Part shown: one piece after another, positions 55,760-64,000 of the stretch
Numbering within the stretch: the stretch's first letter is position 1
Layout of the letters: each line of letters opens with the position of its first letter
From: Nectonema munidae
Lineage: Eukaryota; Nematomorpha; Nectonematoida; Nectonematidae
Length of the DNA: 64,000 nt
NCBI GenBank assembly: GCA_030549495.1
Contig: JAUIRK010000953.1
Coordinates: 1,082,001 to 1,146,000, forward strand
Direction: 5' to 3'
Notes under the pieces: generated by a model
Database searches by the model: none
Told to the model about the DNA's origin: nothing
The model's input: the letters and a program-made list of their open reading frames with translations, nothing else
Program-made: the position numbers and the translations under genes

Positions 55760-56230
55760 TCTTAACATAACTGGGTAGTTTGTGCCAATCAAAAAATGGA
55801 TAATTTCTTTCTTGGTCAACAGCGAGGGGACAGTCGAGCCAATAATAATCAACCTTGGATAAGTAAGGAATGGTCTATTCGAGAGACTCTTGAAGCAGTC
55901 ATGCTAAAAGTTGTAAATGATACGGTCGTACCAAGAAATATAATGATTTTTCCACCACTTCATTTAAAGCTTGGAATAATGAACATTTTGCAAATATGCT
56001 AAGCATTATTGCTTTCCACATCTTTGATCTAATTTTTTAGCTTTATCAAATGAGAAAATTGAAGAAGGTGTATTCGATGGTCCACAAAATCCTTCTGTTG
56101 CCAAAGATGCTGAATTTTCTTAAAAGATGGTGAATAGAGAGACGATTGCTTGGCTATCGTTTGTGGCAGTCATACAAAATTTTCTAGGAAATAAAATTTC
56201 AAATAATTATAAACAATCTTACATTAGTTG
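55760..56230 (+). pseudogene. Repeat-encoded protein relic of unknown family (PPLHLKLG type)
   Basis: The first frame gives DSRANNNQPWISKEWSIRE, then VVNDTVVPRNIMIFPPLHLK and LGIMN. After a frame change it continues LSNEKIEEGVFDGPQNPSVA then RETIAWLSFVAVIQNFLGNK. The series 'FPPLHIKLGLM', 'AKIKxGIFxGPQ', 'AWxxFxxVxxNFLGNxK' recurs in predicted proteins of arthropods and cnidarians that are probably transposon-encoded. I cannot assign a superfamily. Confidence 0.5.
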
Positions 56231-56477
56231 TTTGGAATTGAAATTTTTTAGGCATGTTTCAAAAGGTTTTACATTTAAATACTGAAATTAATACGAAATT
56301 GTATTATTTTTTCTAATAATGAATTTTTGTTTTTATTTTTTCACGTATTTTTTAATCTTGAACAGCGGATTCAGTTAAATTAGTATTTTTACATTACGAT
56401 GATAAAGTCTGCAATTTAAAAAATATTCTTTCTCAGAAAATAAAAAAAGGCTACACATGGGGAAGATGAAAAGGTCT

Positions 56478-57047
56478 TATAAAACAAATTTAATCATTTA
56501 AAAAGGTGTAAGATTATATGCTATATATTTTGATATGGTTTGATTCGATTAGCCTTGAACTTCAAAAAGTTCAAACTGATATTTCCTCAGATGTAACGAT
56601 GTATATGAAATTCTTTTATTTTTTACATGAGACACTGTCAGTTTGATTAAATAGAAGATCAAGGTAGGAATTTTGCTTAATCTATATACATTGATAAAAA
56701 GAGAATAAAAAAAGAAAGAAAAAATGAAATGTTTTTGTTGAAATGCTGAAAGTAGATACCCATATAAAACAAATTTAATCATTTAAAACGGTGTAAGATT
56801 ATATGCTATATATTTTGATATGGTTTGATTCGATTAGCCTTGAACTTCAAAAAGTTCAAACTGATATTTCCTCAGATGTAACGATGTATATGAAATTCTT
56901 TTATTTTTTACATGAGACACTGTCAGTTTGATTAAATAGAAGATCAAGGTAGGAATTTTGCTTAATCTATATACATTGATAAAAAGAGAATAAAAAAAAG
57001 AAAGAAAAAATGAAATGTTTTTGTTGAAATGCTGGAAGTAGATACCC
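56478..57047. repeat. Recent 285-bp tandem duplication
   Basis: AAAACAAATTTAATCATTTA starts at 56481 and 56766. The two 285-bp units differ by only a handful of bases (one A/C near the start, one extra A in a run, one A/G near CTG(A/G)AAGTAG). Both contain the same minus-strand open frame of about 75 codons, which has no recognisable family and ends identically. Confidence 0.88.
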
Positions 57048-57839
57048 ATTCTGATCCAAGTACAAAGTTTATATAGATAAAAAATTTTACACAATTTTTT
57101 AAGAAAGTTTATAGTTTTAACAGAACATAGCACTATGAGCTATAAAAGCACTAAGCCATTTAAGACCATTGTTTTTAAAGGGAACGCAGACAAACTCTAA
57201 CTTTCAATGGAATTAGGAATTCCTAAAGTCATTTACTTTGTTTGACCTAAATGGGTTAAAAGCTCAACTTAATCTAAGTGTAACATGTCATTATCAAACA
57301 TTTTAATTATAATGAAGTCCAAAGAAGTTTGACAAGGGGAAATTCTTTTCCAACTTTATTTTGAGTGAAGAATCATCTAATATCAACTTTGGGGCAATCT
57401 ATATTGAATTCACTTTCACTACTATGCGTTGAATCCGACCTTTTATATTCATTCTGTACAAACAAAATAATCGATCAACTTTCCATTAGAAGAAGAAATA
57501 AAATGTTGCTTTTAAAAACTTTTATTTTTTGTTGGCCTCTTTTTATTCGATGTCTATGTGCGTTTATTTAATTGAAATAAACTTTTAGAATGTTTTGGAG
57601 CTGTTGAAACCCTGATGAAGCATTACAACATCCTTTTTTACCTTCGCTGTTAGACCCCATTTTATGCATTCTTATTTTCTTCCTTCTATATTCTTTTTGA
57701 TTTCGAAATAAATTTGCCCCTCTCCGTCTGTGATATAGTTCTTTAAAACATTTTCTCCAGTACATTATACCTACTTTTTGGCATCAAACCATAACATTTG
57801 TTTCTTCTTAACCTCTATCTCGTGAATTAGCATTTGTAG

Positions 57840-58385
57840 AAATACTTTCTTGATTTCTTATCCATGATTACGAGAGCTTAACGATGTTTTTTCATGGTGT
57901 CAAAAAATCAAATGCGTATTAATTTTGGAAAATTCAAAGCAATACTTTTCTCTAATGGATCTCAAACTCAGATTGAAGTTCAGTTGGTTGACTCTTTTCA
58001 ATTGTTAGGAATCATAATAGATAAAAAATTAATTTGGTTTAAGCATATCTCTAATCTTAAAAGCTCTCAAAAGCAATGGGCATCCTAAAGCACTTTAAAA
58101 ATTATTTACAAATTGAAATCAAAATCTATTATATAATTCCTTTTGCATATTAATTTGGGGGCACTAATATTTCATCCAAACAAATAAGTCAAAAAAGGCT
58201 TGAAGATTTAAAAATGGTAGTAACCATATTTCTCATACTAATAATAATTTGTTCTATAATTCCTAGATTTTGTAAGTTAACGATACTCCCCTTTGCCTGA
58301 AACTTTTGATAATATCATAAACTTTAATTCTCTGAAATATAGGCATACTCTTCGTAAAAAATTTTCCTCGCTAATTCCTTAGTAG
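57840..58385 (+). pseudogene. Non-LTR reverse transcriptase C-terminal relic
   Basis: KNQMRINFGKFKAILFSNGS and VDSFQLLGIIIDKKLIWFKH match the thumb region of CR1/Jockey-type RTs ('VxxFKLLGIxIDxxLxWxxHI'). Degraded text continues to NFNSLKYRHTLRKKFSSLIP near 58318-58380, the C-terminal end. No RT core upstream, so it is a 5'-truncated insertion. Confidence 0.65.
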
Positions 58386-59566
58386 AGAGTTAAATTCTAC
58401 CAAACAATTAAGTATAAGATATCTGATTTTTGGAACAAAAATAAGCACATATGATCTTTGAAGCGTTTTCCCAGATAAAGACTTATTGCTTTCAGAATGC
58501 ACAGTTTGTCACAAAACACATTTTGGTTTCTCAATGCAGCAATATATACGGATAGGAAACACGAAACATTACTTTCAAATATAAATTTTATAAATGTAAT
58601 GATGACAAATTAGTATAACCTCAAATCTTAAAAATTTTTGTTCTGACTGATTAAATTTTTTTAAATTCTGACTGATTTCTATCCTTTTATACTATAGTTA
58701 GAATACTATGCAATATTTAGCCATTTTTAAATCTGAAAAAGAACGTTTTAAAATTATATTATTGTGTGCTCACACTTATGTTAAAAAATGTTCGCTCTCC
58801 TCCCACCACCCCCATCCCTATGAAAACTTATACCTGTTAGGGTTTAAAATTGCTTGCTACCCAATTGCGATATACGTCTTTTCTCGAAGAATCATTAGCT
58901 AAGTACTCTTACTAAATATTTAATAGCTAGGATGAGTGAGTAGGATTTTACATCAGGTTAATAATTTATAAATTATATGGGGTATGCTTAAAAAGTTCAT
59001 GTAAGATATTTGGAAATATAAAAACGAGATATATAATCATCATTAATCATTTTGAAGCAGAATCGATGTTAGATATTCTAAGTATAAAATTCATATGCTA
59101 AGATATTCTAAGTATAAAATTATATGGGTGAATTCAATAAATCAATAATCAATCATATAATTATTGTTACATGTTCTAATAAATTTAAAAAAGCTGTATT
59201 TTCAACATTTTATTTCAAAAAGAATTTGAAATTTCTCGTTAAACTTAATAAGTTATAAACTCTTGAAAGAAACGATTGTATATTTGAAAAAAACTTATTA
59301 CAAAGCTGAGAATAACATGGTGTGAACTTGTTAAACTTATTCTATTCAAGATGTTTTCTCGCATATATAGCCGTAAATTTAATTTGGATTAATTTTAATT
59401 AAACGCTTTTTTGTGTCACACTTGTGAAGGAGTAAAGCGCTTTATTATGCGGTTTTAACAAATTTTATTACTCTTTCAAAATACCTCATGAATAATAATT
59501 TGCCGTATATATTAAGTATATTCTTTGCGCATTTTTAACAATACCAGCATACATATGTGAGGAGTT
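58386..59566. other. Non-coding stretch
   Basis: A 31-bp direct repeat (AGATATTCTAAGTATAAAATT) sits at about 59073 and 59102. Otherwise I see no feature. Confidence 0.45.
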
Positions 59567-59774
59567 TTATTTTAACTTCAGCATGCTCATGTTAATTCTG
59601 TATGATTTAAAATAATTCATTAAGGACGGTTTTTGAATGAAAAGATCAAAGGAAGAAGGAATTATAAATTCATTGTCAAAAACATTCTCAATGTCAAATG
59701 GCACATGTGTAGGTGATATAAAAAGGAAGGTGTAATCTATCTCTGGAACACAGAACATTTCCTTTCTTCCAAAA
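59567..59774 (-). CDS. Candidate terminal exon of an unrecognised gene
   Basis: After a possible 3' splice site (TTCTTTACTTACAAAG) the frame reads FGRKEMFCVPEIDYTFLFIS, PTHVPFDIENVFDNEFIIPS then SFDLFIQKPSLMNYF and ends MLKLK-stop; the stop overlaps an AATAAA. Composition is balanced and unlike translated AT-rich noise. No family match and no upstream exon were found. Confidence 0.33.
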
Positions 59775-59964
59775 CTTTGTAAGTAAAGAATTTTGATTAA
59801 TCTTATATTTCAAATCAGATCTTTAAAAAGGGTGTTTTTCAACTTAAAATGTTCCTGACGTTATGTTAAACGGTTATCACATATCAGAGTTAGTAAAATA
59901 AGCCTTTGAAAATCGCACTCAGTAATGTTAAATGCAGTTCTTATTTGATCTCCTGTAACTTAAG

Positions 59965-60241
59965 CAGGACTGGCCCTAGTGTTCGCGGGGCCCTATGCAA
60001 ATGGATTGCGCGGGGCCCAGTGTGGGTAGGAAAAAAGATTAAAAGTGAGAAATAAGATTTTGAAAAAAAGAAAAGGGATATGTTTTATTACTTTTTCATT
60101 AACACAAAATGACGATCAAAGTAAATTTACTTTGCGAACCTTGCGTTTAGCGAAATCATACAATATATCAAAAAAATGAAAAATGAGAAGCGCAGGGCCC
60201 ACTGCGACCGCATAGGTTGCAATGGCCTAAGGCCGGCCCTG
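59965..60241 (-). mobile_element. 277-bp hAT-type MITE, simple form
   Basis: Perfect 8-bp duplication AACTTAAG at 59957-59964 and 60242-60249. The left end is CAGGACTGGCCCTAGTG and the right end GGCCTAAGGCCGGCCCTG. It matches the first 278 bp of the element at 44017 in reverse orientation, including the GCGCGGGGCCCAGTG and AAAAGTGAGAAATAAGATTTT words. Confidence 0.9.
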
Positions 60242-60888
60242 AACTTAAGCCATGTAAGATCCATGCTTCTAAGTAAACACTGTCGAATATTGTAATTTAC
60301 TATTTAAGAATATAATAAATAGCCTTTAGTTTTCTTTTTGATTTTAATGTTTTTATTTTCCTTATGCTATTTTTTACTAACTGATAGACTCATCTTTCAT
60401 TTATGATTTAAATATAAGCCTAATGATAAATAATTTTATAATTATATTTTTGCAATTAGTATCAGATATTGAATATCACTCTATTAAGAAAAGAAGATAG
60501 GTTATTTGCAAAATGAGATCCAATTTTTTATCAGATTCATCATGATTATTTTTGCCTTCCTTAGCGAAATTACGGAATCTTAATTTTGCTACTTATTATA
60601 ATATAATCAATGATATTATAGTAAATTTGCCCTATATTCTACTTCCTTAAAAAGTTTTTCAATACTTGAGATAGTAAATCTAAAGATTTTTATGTACTTT
60701 TTTAAACAAATAGATAGTATATTTTAGTAGCTTAGTGGCTTCGCGCAGTTAATTTGTACAATACTTTTAAGCAGTTTCTTTGCATCAACAAATATTTTTA
60801 CTACTTTCACTTTTTATATCGTATTATCCCAAAAAACAGAATATTTCAGATAAAGAACTATTGAAAAAACTTTTATTGACGGATTTTT

Positions 60889-61032
60889 CAGATCACCCGT
60901 TAACGGCCAGAGTCGACTATAGTCGAATTTACAAAAATAAAATCGTCTGCTTTTATCAATGCTCTTTAAAACAAATCTTCTGCTTTACATTAGATATCGT
61001 CTGATTATTCTTGTCGTTAACCGGTTTATAAA
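60889..61032. mobile_element. 144-bp MITE related to the Tigger relic
   Basis: The left part CACCCGTTAACGGCCAGAG and the right end (complement TAAACCGGTTAACGACAAGA) pair. The right half, GCTTTACATTAGATATCGTC through GTCGTTAACCGG, is almost identical to 4863-4909 at the end of the Tigger relic. Non-coding. It is a plausible non-autonomous derivative. Confidence 0.65.
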
Positions 61033-61891
61033 TAAACTTTGGGATATTAATATTTTATTACAAAATGAAAAATAAAATAAAACTTTAAAAAAGTTGAACT
61101 TTTTAATTTTTTATTAAATAAAAGGATTTATATCAGTTATAGGAGTTTTTTTTATCAGTTATCAGTTCGCCTAGGTTAGGTAAAACATCCAACATAATTT
61201 TCACTAAATAATGGCTGATAGATTGATATCTTTTTTAAATTTAACAGTGAAGAGGTGGTTTCATATCAATGTACATACAAAATAAGTGAAGTAGCTTGAG
61301 TCACTACAATTTACGACGCATAAGTCCTTTATCACCATTGAATTAACACATTTATCTTACTCTATACTTCTTGATTTTAAGGTTATTTTATATCAAATTA
61401 ATAAAGTCAATATGGGGGCTAAGAAAATTATTGTTTTCTTATATTGTATGCTCATCTTTAACCAAGAAATAAAATAAATATAAAATCTATTTAATGCTTA
61501 TATATGAAATGCAAAAATTTGATGGACAATTTGGAATTTATATTTTTAATACAAAGAAATGCAATATACGGCATATTGTACACGAGTTTTTTAGAAAGAT
61601 TTTTGTGCTTTTGAATTTGTAAAATTTTTTAAAATATATTCATCATAAATAGTTTCACAATTTTACTTTTTATAGTAAAACCTTTTAAACTACAGAAAAG
61701 AATTCTAAACTCTGACACTGCTTGTATACGGGGCCCCTTAAAATGCGGGTCCAATTTGATAAAATAGTTAGTTAAAGTCATCTGCTTGTTATGGGATCAA
61801 ATGGATTAATTGAAAAAAGAATATTATTTGAATGAGTAATTTTTAAATTCTAATTTTATCATTCTTTTCAATGTAGAAAGGTTGCCTTGAA
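61033..61891. other. Upstream region of the secreted-protein gene
   Basis: No other gene. TTTTATCATTCTTTTCAATGTAG just before AAAGGTTGCCTTGAAATG looks like a 3' splice site, so a 5' UTR intron is possible and the promoter may lie further left. GGGGCCCC near 61729 is a short palindrome. Confidence 0.4.
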
Positions 61892-62352
61892 ATGAATCAC
61901 TCGATTGCTACAGCCATCATCTTCTTCCTTGTAAGAAAATTCCTTTTTGAAGATTAAAATAATCGTTACTCAAATGATTGGTTTTCTTTTAGATTAGTTT
62001 GATTCATGCACAGAATGGAGAACAGCAGTACTTGAGAAATGGAGACTCTTCTATTTCACAAAGTGGTATCCCATCTCAATTTCCATCATCGAGTAGAAGT
62101 TCTACTGCACGCGTCTCTTCAGCTTCTATGCCTATGATGATGATGGTAACTTATGAACAAGCGATGAACAGAATTATAAATGGCAATATTCCTGTTGACT
62201 TGAGAGGAGATATCATGCGGTTCTGCCGAGAAAACAGAGACCAACTGCCAGTCAATGGTGTAACATGGGAGGACTGTGCCAGCACTTTTATGAATGACAA
62301 TGGACGCTCAGACCAAGCAATGATTGAAATTAGTCAAGCAGGAGGAGATTAG
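61892..62352 (+). CDS. Small secreted protein, two exons
   Basis: Exon 1 (61892-61930) and exon 2 (61993-62352) are separated by a 62-nt phase-0 intron, GTAAGAAAAT to TTTTCTTTTAG. The 132-residue product begins MNHSIATAIIFFLISLIHA, a clear signal peptide with cleavage expected after IHA before QNGEQQ. Residues 22-55 are Ser/Gln/Gly-rich (SSSRSSTARVSSAS); a PMMMMVTYEQAM stretch and a compact acidic domain with two cysteines (IMRFCRE and WEDCAST) follow. It is probably exported. I do not recognise the family. AATAAA lies at 62421, 69 nt after the stop. The start is fixed by the signal peptide; using exon 2 alone would lose it. Confidence 0.82.
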
Positions 62353-62420
62353 GCTTCAAATACTCCTTGATTTTACTTGTACACAATGGAATATTTTATC
62401 TCTATATTTTAAAATGATGA

Positions 62421-62426
62421 AATAAA
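62421..62426 (+). terminator. Poly(A) signal of the secreted-protein gene
   Basis: AATAAA, 69 nt downstream of the stop codon, followed by a second copy about 16 nt later; the 3' end would overlap the end of the convergent minus-strand gene. Confidence 0.6.
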
Positions 62427-62455
62427 CTTTTTAAAAATAAATTGTTTCTAAAAAT

Positions 62456-64000
62456 TTAATTATATAACTTATCCTTATTAGCAGGAATAGTGTTAGATAA
62501 CTGATTTTTAAGAATTTCATATTCATTGTGGTCAGCGATGAACTCCATTTTAGCTAGAAGACTACAAGATAAATTTTTATCACAAAAATACTCAATATTT
62601 GTGCTTAGAATAACAGTAATTACTTTCACTATGAGTACACAAAAGTCCTGAGAATGATTTTTAAGTGCTTCTTCGAAATTCTTAGCTACGTGTATTAGGT
62701 AATCAAAAAAAATGTTCATCCAAGGATCATTTAAAAGTTTGTCTAGGTATAGGACATGCTTGAAAGAACAAAACAGTATGAAGAGACAGAATACTTCGGT
62801 AGACAAAAAGGCTATCGAATCACTTGTATCTAAAGAAATGTTCTGTATCAAACCCACTTTTAAAATGTCAAAGCTAAAATACTTTATACCGTTTTGAGGA
62901 TATGAGTAAGCTTTCTTGATAGATTTCCCAGTGTTAACAGACACTGAAACAAAAGAACATTCAAAATAAGAAGAAATTAGCTCCTTTAACAATAAGAGAG
63001 AAACCACTTTGCTGTATGAGTCTTGAAACAAGATATTTTGGACAACTAACTCTATATCAAGGTTAATTTTGGTTGAAACAAAAGAACTATTTGTTGTATC
63101 CACAAAAGTAGACACCTTCATCAGTTCAACTATCAAGATAGTTATTGGCGTGTAGAGATTTTGTCGGTAAAGACATTCACTTATTCTTTCCATCAAATCT
63201 TCATTTGTGATAATCTTTAAAAATACTTTAACTTTGACATCAATCGTGTTCGCTGTCTGAGTCTTAAAGCTCAGCGCAAGGGATTGCATAACAATATTAA
63301 TGACTGAGTCACTTGTGTGGTGACAAGCATTAAAGTACTTGAGTAGAGTTATCATGTAGCGCATCAAGTCATCTTCTTGCCAATTTATCAAAGTGTTGAC
63401 ACTAGGGTCGTTGATGATTTGCAAAGCAGTTAAAACTTCTCCCTCATTTTCTCCAATCTCGCTATTCTCTAAAAATGTGAAGAGACAGGAAAATTTAGCG
63501 ATGGAGTTGCCATGCCCCAAAACGGAACTATTTCGTATGAGAAGAGAGAGAGAGTTGAGGAGTGCACCTATTTTTTTCTTATCGGTATCTAAGCTGCAAG
63601 CGTACAAAGCATCGGATAAAAATTCAAAAAAGTCCAGACTCTGTGGCATAAATTTTTGTATCACTTCCAAGTCATTCTTCACGTAATCTAGCCAAGACAG
63701 AATAACAGCACAGTAGTTTTCCTTCAATGGATAAAAAAATTGAAGAGCCCATGCAAAAAAGTGATTTCTCTTCGTGAGTACATCGTTGTATTCCTTAATA
63801 CAAATACACTGTATGAAAGAAGACATTTGTTCCCTGATAGAAAAATCATTCATATGCTTGGGTAGGAAGGATAACAAAAAAAGGATGTACTTTATGCTAT
63901 AATTCTTTTGTACGCAGCCATCTTCATAAGAAGTAAGCTTATAGAAAGCCTTTTGAACGTAGACAGTCAAGAATTCCTCACTCAACACAAATTGGTAGTG
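62456..64000 (-). CDS. C-terminal part of a large helical protein, partial at the window edge
   Basis: A single uninterrupted frame of 514 codons runs from the right edge of the window (first residues HYQFVLSEEFLTVY) to a stop at 62456. It is open at the 5' side, so the true start lies outside. The sequence is alpha-helical throughout with hydrophobic periodicity, for example YILFLLSFLPKHMND, SWLDYVKNDLEVIQKF, LLNSLSLLIRNSSVLG, MRYMITLLKYFNACH and VVSLLLLKELISSYFE. It lacks membrane-length hydrophobic runs, zinc motifs or repeats that can be named. HEAT/armadillo-like solenoid is the best structural guess. Function unknown. It ends 103 bp from the stop of the convergent secreted-protein gene. 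Confidence 0.85.
   Translation of the reverse strand, partial: HYQFVLSEEFLTVYVQKAFYKLTSYEDGCVQKNYSIKYILFLLSFLPKHMNDFSIREQMSSFIQCICIKEYNDVLTKRNHFFAWALQFFYPLKENYCAVILSWLDYVKNDLEVIQKFMPQSLDFFEFLSDALYACSLDTDKKKIGALLNSLSLLIRNSSVLGHGNSIAKFSCLFTFLENSEIGENEGEVLTALQIINDPSVNTLINWQEDDLMRYMITLLKYFNACHHTSDSVINIVMQSLALSFKTQTANTIDVKVKVFLKIITNEDLMERISECLYRQNLYTPITILIVELMKVSTFVDTTNSSFVSTKINLDIELVVQNILFQDSYSKVVSLLLLKELISSYFECSFVSVSVNTGKSIKKAYSYPQNGIKYFSFDILKVGLIQNISLDTSDSIAFLSTEVFCLFILFCSFKHVLYLDKLLNDPWMNIFFDYLIHVAKNFEEALKNHSQDFCVLIVKVITVILSTNIEYFCDKNLSCSLLAKMEFIADHNEYEILKNQLSNTIPANKDKLYN

Noticed and set aside
56549-57133. Minus-strand frames of 77 and 99 codons in the 285-bp duplication
   Set aside because: They share the same last 60 residues because of the duplication; composition is AT-driven and no start or family is evident.
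63393-63686. 97-codon plus-strand open frame
   Set aside because: Lies entirely antisense to the uninterrupted 514-codon minus-strand frame.

Overview
The window is a stretch of AT-rich animal nuclear DNA. Spliced genes with GT-AG introns, tRNA-derived SINEs, Penelope-like, CR1/Jockey-like and RTE-like retroelements, and hAT, piggyBac and Tigger DNA transposons rule out a prokaryote. The combination suggests an arthropod, perhaps a crustacean such as a parasitic copepod. That last step is a guess from general character, not a proof.

Host genes are sparse. The firmest are: (1) three in-phase exons of a LAS1-like pre-rRNA processing nuclease on the minus strand (33271-34151), with the HEPN nuclease motif RHxxxH intact; (2) a two-exon gene for a small secreted protein (61892-62352, plus) with a signal peptide and a 62-nt intron; (3) the C-terminal 514 residues of a large helical protein on the minus strand (62456-64000), open at the window edge and convergent with gene 2; (4) a small intronless coiled-coil ORF (379-738, minus). 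Weaker single-exon candidates lie at 21149-21430 (-), 23531-23890 (-), 33142-33235 (+) and 59567-59774 (-).

Most of the rest is transposon wreckage, much of it nested. 3.2-10.4 kb holds a Tigger relic, a Penelope-like element with a GIY-YIG remnant, a piggyBac relic and a ZBED5/SCAND3-type hAT. 12.9-20.3 kb is a hAT-type element with perfect 8-bp target duplications, invaded by a nearly full-length CR1/Jockey-like retrotransposon, two smaller inverted-repeat elements and a SINE. 34.3-38.5 kb is a second copy of the same outer element, with different passengers and an ~0.85-kb inverted duplication; comparing the copies gives 'empty sites' that date the insertions. 26-33 kb holds non-LTR, piggyBac and RTE relics, the last split by a hAT. 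41-50 kb is a nest in which a repeat-encoded unknown gene is split by a 5.3-kb insert carrying a piggyBac, itself split by a retrotransposon tail. 50.5-58.4 kb holds two further hAT transposases, a GC-rich minisatellite, a fresh 285-bp tandem duplication and more remnants.

The clearest theme is hAT-type activity: perfect or near-perfect 8-bp duplications were found at eight insertions (ATTGAAAT, ATAGCATC, TTTTAAAG, GTTAGTTT, ATTTTAAC, CGTATATA, AACTTAAG, GTCCCAGR). Few of the transposase copies look intact, so the short elements were probably mobilised by copies elsewhere in the genome.
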